Below, in pieces: positions 1 through 10,893 of a DNA stretch of 64,000 nt. The DNA comes from Sorghum bicolor (lineage: Eukaryota > Streptophyta > Magnoliopsida > Poales > Poaceae): contig NC_012874.2 of the NCBI RefSeq assembly GCF_000003195.3, positions 2,387,001 through 2,451,000 on the forward strand, in the 5' to 3' direction. The position numbers and the translations under genes are program-made. The notes under the pieces were generated by a model. It was not told where the DNA came from and did no database searches. It saw only the letters and a list, made by a program, of their open reading frames with translations. Position 1 is the first letter of the stretch; each line of letters begins with the position of its first letter.

Positions 1-902
1 CATTTGGTACACCGCAAGCTTTGGCTATGATCTCTGCAGTCTCGGCGGCTCGCTTCAGATCAGAAGAGTACACGGCGGCAGGCTTGGCTTCTCTTGACAG
101 TCGGCGGGCCACCTTTGTTACAAGGTTCATCAGATTTTGGTCAAAAATACAATGTCAGTGCTAGAACACCGGGATTTGGAAAATTCTGTCACGTTCTGCA
201 TAGCTGTTTGAGCAAACAGACATTACCACAACGGCTTGCTGCCTGCCAGCCTCATTTAGCTCCGGGTCCATTTGCCCCTGGTCATTACAGATATGAGTTC
301 TGTAAGAATTCCCGGTTCCTGGGAAACATGACAGTTTTTTTTTTCTTTTCTTTTTTTTTTTAACTTGGAAACATGACAGTTACTGAAATGGAAGAATGGC
401 AATAGGTGGTTGAGCTCCTAGCCTTCTACTACATGGATGCTGAAGGCCTACAGGCTACAGGCTTAAGTACAGAGATACAGTGCCTCAACAGAGAGAGTAT
501 GTGTTTGTCAGGCATGAAAGCATTTGGGAGTAGTATGGTTAGACTGATAGAGAGGGGGTGGGGAGAGGGGGACATCAAAATACACGCACGCATGGACAAT
601 TGCAGTAATCTCGCAGTTGAAGGATGAGCCTAGTTCTCGTCAACGATTGCACTAATGCACTCTCAGCACCTCTCGTCTTGTTTGGAGATACTACCTACCT
701 ACCTACTCCAAAATTAGCTATCGACAGAGGCACAGAGGGACGGCGACGAATCAGCAGGACTTGGGACGAGGTGCGGCGACGGACGGACCTGGACGATGCG
801 GGAGGCGTTCCACGCGGTCTCCCCGTGCCGGACCACCACCACCTCCGTGGACAACTCCTCGCCGGCGACGGCGCCCGGCGCAGGGGCAGGGGTGGGCGAC
901 AT
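1..902 (-). CDS. Phosphoglycerate-mutase-like phosphatase, 5' part only (runs off left edge)
   Basis: Partial gene of the histidine phosphatase superfamily, resembling plant metal-independent phosphoserine phosphatases. Three exons are visible on the minus strand: 789-902, 227-277 and 2-112, all joining in phase 0. Exon 1 encodes a 38-residue start ending in RIVQ and carries the RHGE motif with the catalytic phospho-histidine after a VVVV strand. Exons 2 and 3 match exons 2 and 3 of the plus-strand paralogue at 8257-10285 in length (51 and 111 nt) and almost in sequence. Exon 3 has the YSSDLKRAAET motif typical of the family. The rest of the gene, including the second catalytic histidine, lies outside the window, so integrity cannot be judged. 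A TATA-like AAAATAAAAGG lies about 60 bp upstream of the ATG, directly next to a MITE. Confidence 0.85.
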
Positions 903-971
903 GGCTCTCGGTGGGTGCTTGTGCTTGTGGCGGCCCCTAGGGTCCTACACCCAACTGTACCTTTTATTTTA

Positions 972-1204
972 GACCTTGTTTAGTTTCCAAAAATTTTTCA
1001 AGATTCCCCGTCATATCGAATCTTGCGGCATATGCATGGTGCATTAAATATACATAAAAACGAAAACTAATTGCACAGTTCATCTGTAAATCGCGAGATG
1101 AATCTTTTAAGCCTAGTTACTCCGTGATTGGACAATGTTTGTCAAATAAAAACGAAAGTGCTACAGTGTCGAAAACCCAAAATTTTTGCAAACTGAACAA
1201 GGCC
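972..1204. mobile_element. Tourist-like MITE (GGCCTTGTTTAGTT family), copy 1
   Basis: About 233 bp with imperfect terminal inverted repeats (GACCTTGTTTAGTTTCC / GGCCTTGTTCAGTTTGC) and TTA on both sides, the 3-bp target site expected for PIF/Harbinger Tourist elements. It ends just upstream of the TATA-like box of the minus-strand phosphatase gene. Its interior aligns collinearly with the copy at 7951-8195, which sits at the same place relative to the other phosphatase gene. Confidence 0.75.
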
Positions 1205-1423
1205 TTATATATGCTGCGGCTGCGGGGTTAACGGCAGCTTCCAGGAAGCCGGCCGGACCTGAAGTCGCCGCCGCCCGCCGGTCTTCTTGTGGGTGTGGCC
1301 GTGTGGGCGGAGTGGATGACTGGGAGAGAGTCGAGGGATTAATAAATTAGCCACCAGTGGCATATTCTCTGTCCTCTTCAGATACGTGATTGTGCTTGCC
1401 TTGCTGACCATCACCAAACTCCA

Positions 1424-1866
1424 ACGTGTTTAGGGGCTGCTCTGTTTCATGTTTTTAGCTTCGCTCTACGTTTTTTAGCCAAACGGTTTCAACTCCACGC
1501 ATTCAGTTCGAGAAAAAGGATGGAGTTGTGAGAGCACCTAAAGAGGTACTCCACGAACTCCAGTTTTTTGTGGAGCTGCTCCACGACGGAGTTTATGGAG
1601 CAGAGTTCGTGGAGCAGTCCCAAACACCCCCTTAGTTACCCAAAAATTTTGCAAAATTTTTCAGATTCCCCGTCACATCGAATCTTTAGACGTATGCATG
1701 GAGTATTAAATATAGATGAAAATAAAAACTAATTGCACAGTTTGGTCGGGATTGACGAGACAGATCTTTTGAGCCTAGTTAGTCTATAGTTAGATAATAT
1801 TTGTCAAATACAAACGAAAGTGTTACTATTCATATTTTGCAAAATTTTTTGGAAGTAAACAAGGCC
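1424..1866. mobile_element. Tourist-like MITE copy 2, interrupted by another MITE
   Basis: Same family as the element at 972-1204. The right end AACAAGGCC is intact. The left terminal repeat is split by the 199-bp element at 1433-1631; removing that insert restores TGTTTAGTTACCC, the family's left end. Confidence 0.6.
1433..1631. mobile_element. Second Tourist-like MITE nested in the first
   Basis: 199 bp bounded by GGGGCTGCTCTGTTTC and (reverse complement of the right end) GGGGGTGTTTGGGAC, with TTA repeated on both sides. The interior contains an inverted 'ggagttcgtggagc' type repeat. The target-site repeat lies within the terminal repeat of the surrounding MITE. Confidence 0.6.
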
Positions 1867-2172
1867 TAGAGCAAGGTCAATAATAGAGCTAAATATTTAG
1901 CTAAGCCAAGTGATTAGAGTCAAGTTATACAATAAATTATCTCATACTTGTCTTTAAAATATCTTCTCTTTCATATTTCTTCTCACAACACTTGCTATTT
2001 TGGTCCACTACTACTTATGCATCCGTGCCCAATTTAATGATTATATAAAAACCAAACTATCATCTCTCATCTCTTCTCTCCTTCACATCAACATTAGCTT
2101 GGCTGTAAGCCATTATTGTACCTGCTCTTAGTTCATGAAATAAAAAAATATATAAATAGTGTAGTACATTTA

Positions 2173-2412
2173 GGCCTTGTTTAGATGCCAAAAGTTTTTG
2201 AAGCTTGACATGTAGCACTTTCGTTTGTATTTGATAATTATTGTTCGACCATAGACTAACTAGGTTCAAAAGATTTGTTTCACAAGTTACAGACAGACTG
2301 TGTAATTAGTTATTTTTTATCGATATTTAATGTTCCATGCATGCGTCTAAAGATTAGATATGATGGAGAATCTTGTAAACTTTTGAAATTTTCGATGCAT
2401 CTAAACAAGGCC
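2173..2412. mobile_element. Tourist-like MITE copy 3
   Basis: GGCCTTGTTTAGATGCC at the left and its inverted partner ending AACAAGGCC at the right, flanked by TTA on both sides. It is in the opposite orientation to copy 2. Two truncated pieces of the same family follow at about 2440-2640. Confidence 0.75.
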
Positions 2413-2680
2413 TTATAACTATAATAATCCAGCCATTGATTAATTAACCTTAAAAAAATTTATTTCGCAAAATATATGCAAAGTGCATAATTAGTTATTT
2501 TTTAATCTATATTTAGTGTTTTATACATATGTTTGAAGATTTATCTCGCGCAAATTGTATAATTAGTTATTTTTTATCTATATTTAATATTATATATATA
2601 CATCAAATATTCGATGTGATGGAACAAAAACTTTTTTTTTTTGAAAAATACCACCGATCGAGGGAAGGGAAAAGACAACT

Positions 2681-3155
2681 GGCTTGTTTAGTTCTCAAAA
2701 TATTTTGCAAATTTTTTTATATTTCTCGTCACATTGAATCTTGTGACACATGCATGGAACACTAAATATAAATAAAAGAAATAACTAATTATACAGTTTA
2801 CCTGTAATTTGAGAGACGAATTTTTTAAGCCTAGTTAGCCCATGATTGGACTATTTGTCAAATATACAAACGAAAGTGCTATTGTTCTTATTTTATAATT
2901 TTTTTTGAAGTAAACAATGCGTTAGTTCCCAAAAAAATTCCAAAAAAATCAGATTCCCTGTTGCATCGAATCTTGCGACACATGCATGAAGCATTGAATA
3001 TAGATAAAAATAATAACTAATTACACAATTTGCCTGTAATTTGCGAGATAAATCTTTTGAGTCTAGTTAATTCATTATGGAATAATATTTGTCAAATACA
3101 AATAAAAGTGATACATTGTCTATTTTGTAAAAATTTTTAGAACTAAATAAAGACA
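2681..3155. mobile_element. Two adjoining degenerate Tourist-like MITEs (copies 4 and 5)
   Basis: Copy 4 spans about 2681-2921 and copy 5 about 2922-3155, head to tail with almost no spacer. Both keep the family core (tcacatcgaatcttgcgac, then a conserved caaatacaaacgaaag block). Their terminal repeats are eroded to TTGTTTAGTTC and AACTAAATAAAGAC. Confidence 0.6.
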
Positions 3156-3185
3156 TGTTCACACTTGACACGGTTGGCACTCTCA

Positions 3186-3414
3186 GGCCTTGTTTAGTTC
3201 ACCCAAAAACCAAAAATTTTTTAACACATCGAATCTTGCGACATATGCATTGAGCATTAAATAAATCGTAAGACTTTTTAAGGCTAGTTACTTTATGATT
3301 GGACAATGTTTATTAAATAAAAACAAAAGTACCGCGGTATCAAAATTCAAAAACGTTTTGATGTAAAGTGCCGCGGTATCAAAATTCAAAAACTTTTTGA
3401 TCTAAACAAGGTCT
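3186..3414. mobile_element. Tourist-like MITE copy 6
   Basis: Bounded by GGCCTTGTTTAGTTC and TCTAAACAAGGTC. Part of the interior is deleted. The segment beginning ccgcggtatcaaaattc is duplicated in tandem near the right end. Confidence 0.65.
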
Positions 3415-3480
3415 GACATCTTCGACAGCCCCGCATAGTTTTTGGTATTTGTTGATAGCCAAATTTGACTTATAAATTGA

Positions 3481-3723
3481 GGCCTTGTTTAATTTTCAAA
3501 AAAAAATTGCAAAATTTTCAGATTCCCCGTCACATCGAATCTTTAGACGTATGCATGGAGTATTAAATATAGATAAAAATAAAAACTAATTGCATAGTTT
3601 GGTCAAAATTGAGGAGACGAATCTTTTGAGCCTAGTTAGTCCATGATTGGACAATATTTGTCAAATACAAACGAAAATGTTACAATGTCGATTTCCCAAA
3701 ATTTTTTGGAACTAAACAAGGCC
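3481..3723. mobile_element. Tourist-like MITE copy 7
   Basis: Full-length copy with GGCCTTGTTTAATTTTC and GGAACTAAACAAGGCC ends, flanked by TGA on both sides. Confidence 0.75.
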
Positions 3724-4266
3724 TGATTTGGTGATGGGTGCCTTAGTTTGATTAATTCTGCTATAAAATAATATTTAAAGAAGTGTCTGATCAATTAAGT
3801 GTTTTAGCTGTTGATTAGTACATTGGTAAATTTGTACGGTGGTTAAAGCAAATGAAGAGAAAGAATAATGATTTTGTTGGAAAACACAGTAACGACAAGC
3901 TAGCCAGATCTTCTGTGGACACACAAGCATAGGAGTATTATACCTGTACGATACGGAAAGGGTCTCCAGTTCTTCACGTATATGGTGCATGCCAGTTGAG
4001 ATCCTGCATGAAAGGAAGGAAGGGAAAAGAGTGCCAAGTCCAAGTGCTGGTTACGTGATGGATATTTATTATATTTTGGAGGAGTCCTGGTTACCGTAGA
4101 TAAATACTCCTAAGTCGGATATAGGCAAGTTAAAGCACACACATGCATGTATTCGTATGTACCACAATCCGGCTTGGAATTGGTAGCCGTAACAGGTTAG
4201 ATTGGATCGGAATTGTTTCCTTCTATAGTCCAGAGACTAGAGATAGGAAAGACTAGCCGCCCTATA
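3724..4266. other. Intergenic, no recognised feature
   Basis: AT-rich sequence with only short open frames and no recognisable coding motif, repeat end or RNA gene. Confidence 0.5.
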
Positions 4267-4546
4267 AATTAGGGATGAAAACGGTACGAATATTTTCTGA
4301 CCGTATTCGAGACCGAATTCGTTTAGAGGGGTTCAAATCTGTCCGTATTCGAGTCTGAATATTCAACATCCGATTCCGTATCCGTATTCGAATACTTAAA
4401 TTGTATATTTATAATGTCGACATCTAATCCTATCTTATCCGACATGGTTGACATTATCCGTATTCGAATCCGAATTCGACCAAAAATATGAAAACAAATA
4501 TGATATCAATGATATCCGTTCGTATCCGATCCGTTTTCAAAGGGTG
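4267..4546. mobile_element. MITE-like element with GGGATGAAAACGG ends
   Basis: About 280 bp with terminal inverted repeats AGGGATGAAAACGGTACG and (reverse of the right end) CCCTTTGAAAACGGATCG. The interior is built from variants of 'ccgtattcgaatccg'. Class not determined; no clear target-site duplication was identified. Confidence 0.55.
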
Positions 4547-4883
4547 ACGGCCAATTAACAATACACAATCGACATACCAATCTACTATATTTTTGTATCT
4601 ACTATTTTCTCTCTAGTTTTTGCTTCTTGTTCTTCGTTGTTGCCGTCTACTTTGTTGTAACAGCGAGCACAAGGTCGTAGAGGCGGTCAGGCCGACCTAG
4701 GGCAGCCCATCGCCGCCGTTCTCCCTGATGGGGTCCCTCCCGGGAGCGTGGGGTGTCGGGTTTCAAGAGCTCTCGCCGGCATGTCTTGCGTATCGCGCTC
4801 CCGACAAGACTCCCTTTGCGACGTGTCTTGCGCATCGCGCTCGTCACTGGGGCACAAGTGACGTGTTCGTGTGCGAACAATAT

Positions 4884-5083
4884 TATAATATTTTTGTTTG
4901 TATTTGATAATAATTATTTAATCATGAATTAATTAAATTTAAAAGATTTGTCTCGTCAATTATAGGCAAACTGTACAATTAGTTTTTTATTTATATTTAA
5001 TGTTCTATGTATATGTTGTAAGATTTGATGTGATGATAAATCTTGAAAAAAAATTGGTTTTTAGGTACAACTAAACAAGGCCA
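4884..5083. mobile_element. Degenerate Tourist-like MITE copy 8
   Basis: Retains the family's tttgtttgtatttgataata, agatttgtctcg and right-end AACTAAACAAGGCC blocks. The left terminal repeat is lost. Confidence 0.55.
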
Positions 5084-5227
5084 TGTTATCGAGATCATCT
5101 GGTCGATTATGGTGTTGGTTGGTTAGCATGATGGTTCCCATAAACAACCCACTTTTATATCTTAGCATGTGGTTGCACCTGCTATAGATCAGTTGCATAA
5201 TTAACCACAATTCTTAGTGTCAATCTA

Positions 5228-5803
5228 CTCCACTAGAAGGAGAAGGAAAAAAAGAAGAAGAAGATTACAATAACTTTGGAAAAGAAGGGGTGGCCCGATC
5301 CGCGGCGGCGCCCCGTCCCTCGCCGACGGCTAGGTGCGTGGGGGTGATCGGATCTGGGCAACGCCCCCCTCACCCCTCTCCGACAGCCAGGCGCGCGGGG
5401 GCGGCTGGATCTACAGTGGCACCACCTCCTCCTCCCTCTCCGGCGGCCAGTCACACTAGGGCGCGGCCAGATCAGCGGCAGAGCAGCCTCCTCCTCCCAC
5501 CCTGGCGGCTAGGCACACAAGGGCTGTCCCGGATCTGCGGCGGCGGCGCGTGGGCACTAGGTCCGGGATTAGGCTCACCACTTGGCTCAGAAAATGGGCT
5601 CACTGGTGGGCTTTGTTTTTTTTGTCTATTTAATGATTAATCAAGGCGGCCTGTCCGCCTCAGTCAATCAATTTACCGTGGCAGGCATATGCGACTGGCG
5701 CGGTGAGGCTACGATTAACTGTGATTTTAGATCCACAACGAACGCCTTTACTCGCCACGGAAAATGAAAAACGTCCGTCATAGTTAAGTTTTTTGTACCA
5801 GTG
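5228..5803. mobile_element. Probable CACTA-type terminal fragment
   Basis: The right edge reads TTTTTTGTACCAGTG, the inverse of a CACTGGTACAAAAAA terminus of CACTA-like elements. Inward of it (about 5640-5790) lie 'ggcggcc / cgccac / gcgcggtg' subterminal motifs. The GC-rich part at 5280-5580 contains several repeats of 'cggatctg...cggcggc' and an open frame of low-complexity composition that I do not regard as a gene. Confidence 0.4.
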
Positions 5804-7080
5804 TTGATATCATCCAGTCCTCGTTTATTTTGAAACGTAAGAATTTTTGTCCCAGTTGTGTGTATCCTGCAAGTTTTTACCAAAATAAACCGACTCTAGT
5901 TTCTCTGTACCATTGTTAACTTTATGTACGACTTTTGTGAAATTAATTTCTACCTTACAAAGTTATCCTGATATTTTTTCTTCTTCTACATACTGTGTAA
6001 TTCTTTAAAAAAAACTCTAGCGGGTCCAACCATGTAACATCCCAAAAATCCACATTTAAAAATCACTCGTATTAAAAATTATATATTTCAAAAATTATAA
6101 ATCATTTGAGCTCTATATTATCTCCTTTCAATTCTTTTTCATTCATTCCAGTTTTCTATCTTCCAATATATCTTGCACAACATAGCATCAACATCGCATG
6201 CCTGCTGCTCATCCCTCTCTCGCTCGTTTTGCTCAACACCCGGCAACGGCGCGTGCGCCGACCCCACCACCATCAGCGCCGCAGCGCGCTCGCACCCGGC
6301 CCCCCTCGCCGAACGCACTCGCTCGTGCGCGCACCGCGACATGCGGGCCCCACCTTTCACCTTTTCCTCGCTCCTCTTTTGCTGTACAAAAAGATAGCAA
6401 GTCGCAACGCACAACTGGGCACCATCCATATTTTTTTCGCGCACAAATAACAGCAAGTACCAGCAAACTTACATGCAAGAAAGCATAGCAGTGCACCCAC
6501 ACACATGAATATATCTCATGCATGCATGCATGCAGGACAACATGCACCGTCCATTTGCATGCACTTGCATGCAAGGACACGTTGATTAGGCACCGTCCAT
6601 TTACATGCACCGTGCATGCAAATGAGACATCGTCCTTCGCATGCAAATTAGCACCGACCACCTGCAGCACCGTCCTATTGTCCTGTGTAGCCATGCGCTA
6701 CAGTATCATTTCTAATGGCAAGAGTTGAGCACTCTGGCCTATAAAAAGGCACTCTCGGGTGCTCACTCTCAACACCCGGAGCAGCACGTCCATTCACTCG
6801 CTCACTCACTCTCACTTCGCGTATACCGTATACGGCCATACGCACAAGCCGAGCTCGACTGTCGTTTTAAGACGAGGTGAGTAACTCATGAGCATCCCCT
6901 TGCTCTCCTCCGTCTTTTAGTAGTATTTTTTATCCCTTCTTGTATTTGTCTGTACCGATTCACTGTCCTGAACTCCACGAACTAAACCATGACATACAGA
7001 AGAGATCTAATGATCCCTGCTAATTTCTCTCGTGGCCTGCACCGGTGCCAGGGGCACTGGTTGCGAGTGTTTCTCGCATT
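5804..7080 (+). repeat. Repeat-like region, possibly an LTR or promoter remnant
   Basis: Starts (about 6032) with TGTAACATCCCAAAAATCC, a form common at grass LTR 5' ends. It continues through 'gcatgcatgcatgcatgc' repeats to a good TATA box (CTATAAAAAGG, about 6740) and a pyrimidine-rich stretch. No second LTR, primer binding site or polyprotein is visible, so the assignment is weak. The several overlapping open frames here are compositional. Confidence 0.25.
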
Positions 7081-7599
7081 CTAAGATGAAACTCCGCCCC
7101 TTGGCCACTCCGTCCAACACGGGGAGGCGTCCGACAACGGCGGCTCCGACGACGACGCTGCTTTCGAGGTACGACCTCATCTACATCGCTCCTAATCCCT
7201 CCATCTCCTAGGGTTTTAGGTTTAGCACCGAAGAAATTGATCCCCTTTTGTTGGGATTCAGCGATTGATTTCAGTTCTAGTTTGGTTCGCTTCCGATTCG
7301 AGATGTAATGAGGAAAATCCTAAGCTAGGTACCCTTAATTTCAAGATTTTGATACTGGGTTGCTCGTTGTTCTTACCAGGAACATCGACGACCTCCGCTG
7401 CCTGGGATGGAATAGCGAGGAGGAGGGAAACGGGGACGGAGCGACCGAAAGCGAAGCAACGACCGAGAGCGGCGGCTCGAGAGAGAAAACAAGTGAACAG
7501 CAGCCCTAAAACCTAGCCAAGTGGTGAAGCTTCCCCTTTTATTCGATGGTCGGCCAAGGCCAAGCGGGCCTACCCTAGAGGCCATGCGCGGAACCAGAC
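7081..7599. other. Intergenic, no gene recognised
   Basis: Contains leader-like sequence (ctcctagggttttaggtttagc) and short GC-rich open frames. No recognisable domain. Confidence 0.3.
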
Positions 7600-7653
7600 G
7601 GAGCCTGGCTCCAGAAGAAACACCAACCCGTGTTTCTTCTGGAGCCTGGCTCC
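7600..7653. repeat. Near-perfect short hairpin
   Basis: Two 24-bp arms (GGAGCCTGGCTCCAGAAG then AAACAC, and its inverse) separated by a 6-base loop, with one mismatch. The adjoining CCAACCAAACACACCC at about 7750 suggests the end of a GGGTGTGTTTGG-type DNA transposon. Confidence 0.7.
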
Positions 7654-7784
7654 GGATGTACGGGTGGCCTCCTGGAGCCTAGCTAGATGGGCTGGCCTGC
7701 AAACCAAACAACCAAAATCTGGCTCAAGCTAGCCAAAACTCAGTCTAGGAGCCCAACCAAACACACCCATATGAAACTAATTGC

Positions 7785-7905
7785 TATAGTTCAGCGGCTC
7801 TCATTAGCTCATGCAGCCATACAATTTCACAACGAATAATAGTGTTTTGAACCATCTTTTATATATACATAAAAAAAATGGTTCTGATATTGTATGGAAC
7901 AAAGG
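7785..7905 (+). pseudogene. Orphan 3'-flank copy of the phosphatase gene
   Basis: This block (agctcatgcagccatac ... aacgaataatag ... ggttctgatattg) aligns with the sequence just after the stop codon of the phosphatase gene at 8257-10285 (about 10325-10410). No coding sequence precedes it. It is best read as the leftover tail of a deleted tandem copy. Confidence 0.5.
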
Positions 7906-7950
7906 TCCCCGTCATCGTCTCCGTCCAAAGACAGCGGTCCACAAGAGTTA

Positions 7951-8195
7951 GGTCTTGTTTAGTTGTGAAAAGTTTTTGGATTTTGGTACTGTAACATTTT
8001 GTTTGTTTGTATCAAATATTGTCCAATTATAGACTAATTAGGATCAAAAGACTCATCTCGCGATTTACAGGCAAACTGTTCAATTAATTTTTTATTTTCG
8101 TCTATATTTAGTGCTTCATAATACATGTTCCGCAAGATACGATGTAACGGAGAATCTTGAAAACTTTTTGGTTTTCGAGTGAACTAAACAAGGCC
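7951..8195. mobile_element. Tourist-like MITE copy 9 beside phosphatase promoter
   Basis: About 245 bp, ends GGTCTTGTTTAGTTG and GAACTAAACAAGGCC. Its right edge lies 8 bp before the TATA box of the downstream gene. Confidence 0.75.
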
Positions 8196-8202
8196 CACAG
8201 GC

Positions 8203-8210
8203 ATATAAAG
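8203..8210 (+). promoter_or_regulatory. TATA box of phosphatase gene
   Basis: ATATAAAG, about 50 bp upstream of the ATG at 8257. It immediately follows the MITE, so the element forms the upstream promoter DNA. Confidence 0.55.
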
Positions 8211-8256
8211 GTAGGGTGGGTGTAGGGACGTAGGGGCCACCACCCGAGAGGCAGCC

Positions 8257-10285
8257 ATGTCGCCCACCCCTGCGCAGGGGCAGGGCGAGGAGTTGTCCAC
8301 GGAGGTGGTGGTGGTCCGGCATGGGGAGACCGCGTGGAACGTCTCCCGCATCGTCCAGGTCCGTCCGCTCCGTCGCCGCCCCTCCCCTCCCCTCCCGAGT
8401 CCTGCTGATTCGTCGCCGTCGCTCTGTGCCTGCTATAGCTAATTCTGTAGTAGTATCTCCCATGAAAGTCCCAAACAAGACGAGTCGAGAGGAGGGAGGT
8501 GTTTGTTGAGAGTGAAATGCATGGTTGACGAGAGCTTTGGCTCATCCTTCAACTGCCAGATTACTGCCCATGGCGTGCGTGTGAAATATGGCACCCCCAT
8601 CTCGTCAGTCAGTCAGTCAGTCCAAACATACTGCAGCCAAATGTTTTTCATGCCCGATCGACAAACACATATGCCTGCAACTGCAAGCCTCTCTGATCTG
8701 TTGAGCCACTGCTACTACTACGTACAAAAACAGTGGTACTGGTACAGTATCTCTGTACATAAGCTTGTAGGCCTTAGCTTGTGCATCCGTGTAGGAGCTC
8801 AACTACCTAGCACCTATTGCCATTCTTCCATTCCAGTGATTGTTATGTCTCCCAGAAACTGGGAATTCTTACAGAACTCATCCTTCACCAAATGACCAGG
8901 GACAAATGGATCCGGAGCTAAATGAGGCTGGCAGGCAGCAAGCCGTTGTGGTAATGTCTGTTATTTGCTCAAACCGCGATGCAGAGTGTGACAGAATTTT
9001 CCAAATCCCAGTGTTCTAGCTCTCACACTGTATTTTTTTTACCAAAACCTGATGATGAACCGTGTAACTAAGGTGGCCCGCCGACTGTCAAGAGAAGCCA
9101 AGCCTGCCGCCGTGTACTCTTCTGATCTGAAGCGAGCCGCTGAGACTGCAGAGATCATAGCCAAAGCTTGCGGTGTACCAAACGTAAGTGCTCTCTGTTG
9201 TTGTTGTTGTTTTTTTGTTTGATTTGAAGGAAAGAACAGAGTCAGAGTACGTACAGTACATTATGTATTTGGTCCCCCTCTCAAGTCTGAGCAACAATTT
9301 TTATGTGTCTCAGGTGGTACTGATCGAATCAGGCGCTGAGAGAGAGGCACATGGGGTATCTCCAAGGCCTCAAGTGGGACGATGCTGTGGCTAAGAGTCC
9401 AGATTCTTTCAGAGGCTTTGATATCTTCAAGCTTACCGAGGGTTCTGATCCTGACAGCAGAAACCAAGAACTGCCCGTAAGTATGCAGCTCCGTGTATCG
9501 GAATTGAAATGGTAACTGTCAAGATCTACATCCACTCTGCCATATTTTCAGTGGTAGAGTTGCATAGAACCGCAGCACTTGCCACTGTGTATTTTCAGCC
9601 TTGCCAAAGATCTTGAATGGACTGAAGCCCATATCTGTGGTTCTGAATAGAATGTTTTCAACCTGCTAGTGCTCGTTAAAAAACTGAATAGAATGTTCAA
9701 AACAACACAAGTTTCCCCTTTAGCCACTTTCAGCAATGCTAAACCCATATCTGCAGTTCTGTACTTCATTTGAAGGTCTTATCTAAACTTGCACTGATGT
9801 TCAGGGTGGTGGAGAGAGCATGAATCAGCTGAAGGAGCGTTGCATCTCCTTCTTGAATAAGATTGCCCAAGAACACATTGGTAATCTGCAAATGTCCTCA
9901 TCTCCTCATGTCTATTATGGGAAACACTAAACTGAAGCTTCAAATAGGCTTAACTAATCAGAACAATCCCTATGAATATCTGCTCACTACAAATTCTGAA
10001 CTCCCAAGTGTTTGGAATCTCTGCTAATGCTGGTATTAACTAACTACATTGACAGGGGAGCGAGTGGTGGTGGTCTCCCACGGTGCATCCATACTGGAGC
10101 TCTGCCGGCACCCTGACCCACCCAACAGCTCCATCCGTAGGCACATCCCCAACACTTCGCTGAACGTTTTCCGCATCTCCGGCGTCACCGGCCAGTGGAC
10201 CCTCGAGAGGTGTGGAGATGTCGGCCATCTCAAAGGAAATGAATTTCTGGAGAACTCGTTTGGGGGCGATGGGGCCTCAGCCTAA
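8257..10285 (+). CDS. Phosphoglycerate-mutase-like phosphatase (phosphoserine phosphatase type), possible frameshift in exon 4
   Basis: Histidine-phosphatase-fold enzyme, likely removing phosphate from phosphoserine or a related small metabolite. Six exons: 8257-8358, 8900-8950, 9073-9183, 9314-9476, 9805-9880, 10056-10285. RHGE (residues 21-24) holds the phospho-histidine; exon 3 has YSSDLKRAAET; exon 4 encodes RERHMGYLQGL; exon 6 encodes VVVVSHGASILELC with the second catalytic histidine. The end FGGDGASA matches the family's usual C-terminus. With the expected acceptor (before 9314) exon 4 holds an extra TCAG at 9329-9332 that shifts the frame. Using that TCAG as the acceptor (exon from 9333) restores one frame of 237 codons, losing five residues. 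Whether the gene is functional depends on this splice choice. Confidence 0.8.
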
Positions 10286-10893
10286 CAAGTTCAGTTTCAA
10301 CCTTTAAAAAACAAGTTCAGTTTCTGCTGCTCATGCAGTCATACGGTTTCAGAACGAATAATTGTGGAATGAATCATCTTCGAAAAGTGGTTTTGATATT
10401 GGAACTTTTTTGTTCCATTGTCTTTAAAAAAGAACCAATAATTGTGGATTTTGAAATTTCATTGAGCTTCGTTTGGCACATGTCGGTGACAGCGAAAGAC
10501 CGAAGAACAGGTGACTCATACTACCGCAAAAACGTAAAAACTCTTCAAACCAGATTAATAATATTAAAATAGTATTGATTACATAAAAATGTTAAAAATA
10601 AAAAAGTCGGCTTCTGAAGAGCACGTTGCGTTGCGGAGGCGAGGACTTTGCCTGTTTCCCATCGCCCGTCACTCGTCGCCACCGCCACCGCCAAACCAAC
10701 CGCCCACGCCGCCGCCGCCCGCCATTCCAGCTCCTAACCTCACACAATCCACGGCACTGCACGCGCGGCTCCGGCCACCTCACGTGTGCTGCTGCTGCTC
10801 TGCTTCCCCGATCGATCCGGAGACTGACGCGACGCCGTGCCGTCCGTGCCTCTCGGCGCCGGGCCCGTAGCCGCGCCGCGGCGCCCCGTCGGC
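10286..10893 (+). other. Short intergenic region and leader of PPR-A
   Basis: 3' flank of the phosphatase gene (to about 10580), then a GC-rich leader with (CCG)n and CTCACACAATCCACGG-type blocks (10610-10893). The leader is recognisably similar to the sequence upstream of PPR-C. Confidence 0.5.

Noticed and set aside
5290..5640. Possible small proline/alanine-rich gene
   Set aside because: Internal sequence repeats and an adjoining CACTA end point to transposon DNA; no domain.
10837..10893. Upstream in-frame ATG for PPR-A (and 54048 for PPR-B)
   Set aside because: Not preferred, because PPR-C has an in-frame stop upstream and all three genes share the MS(G/R)RV start; the longer forms remain possible.
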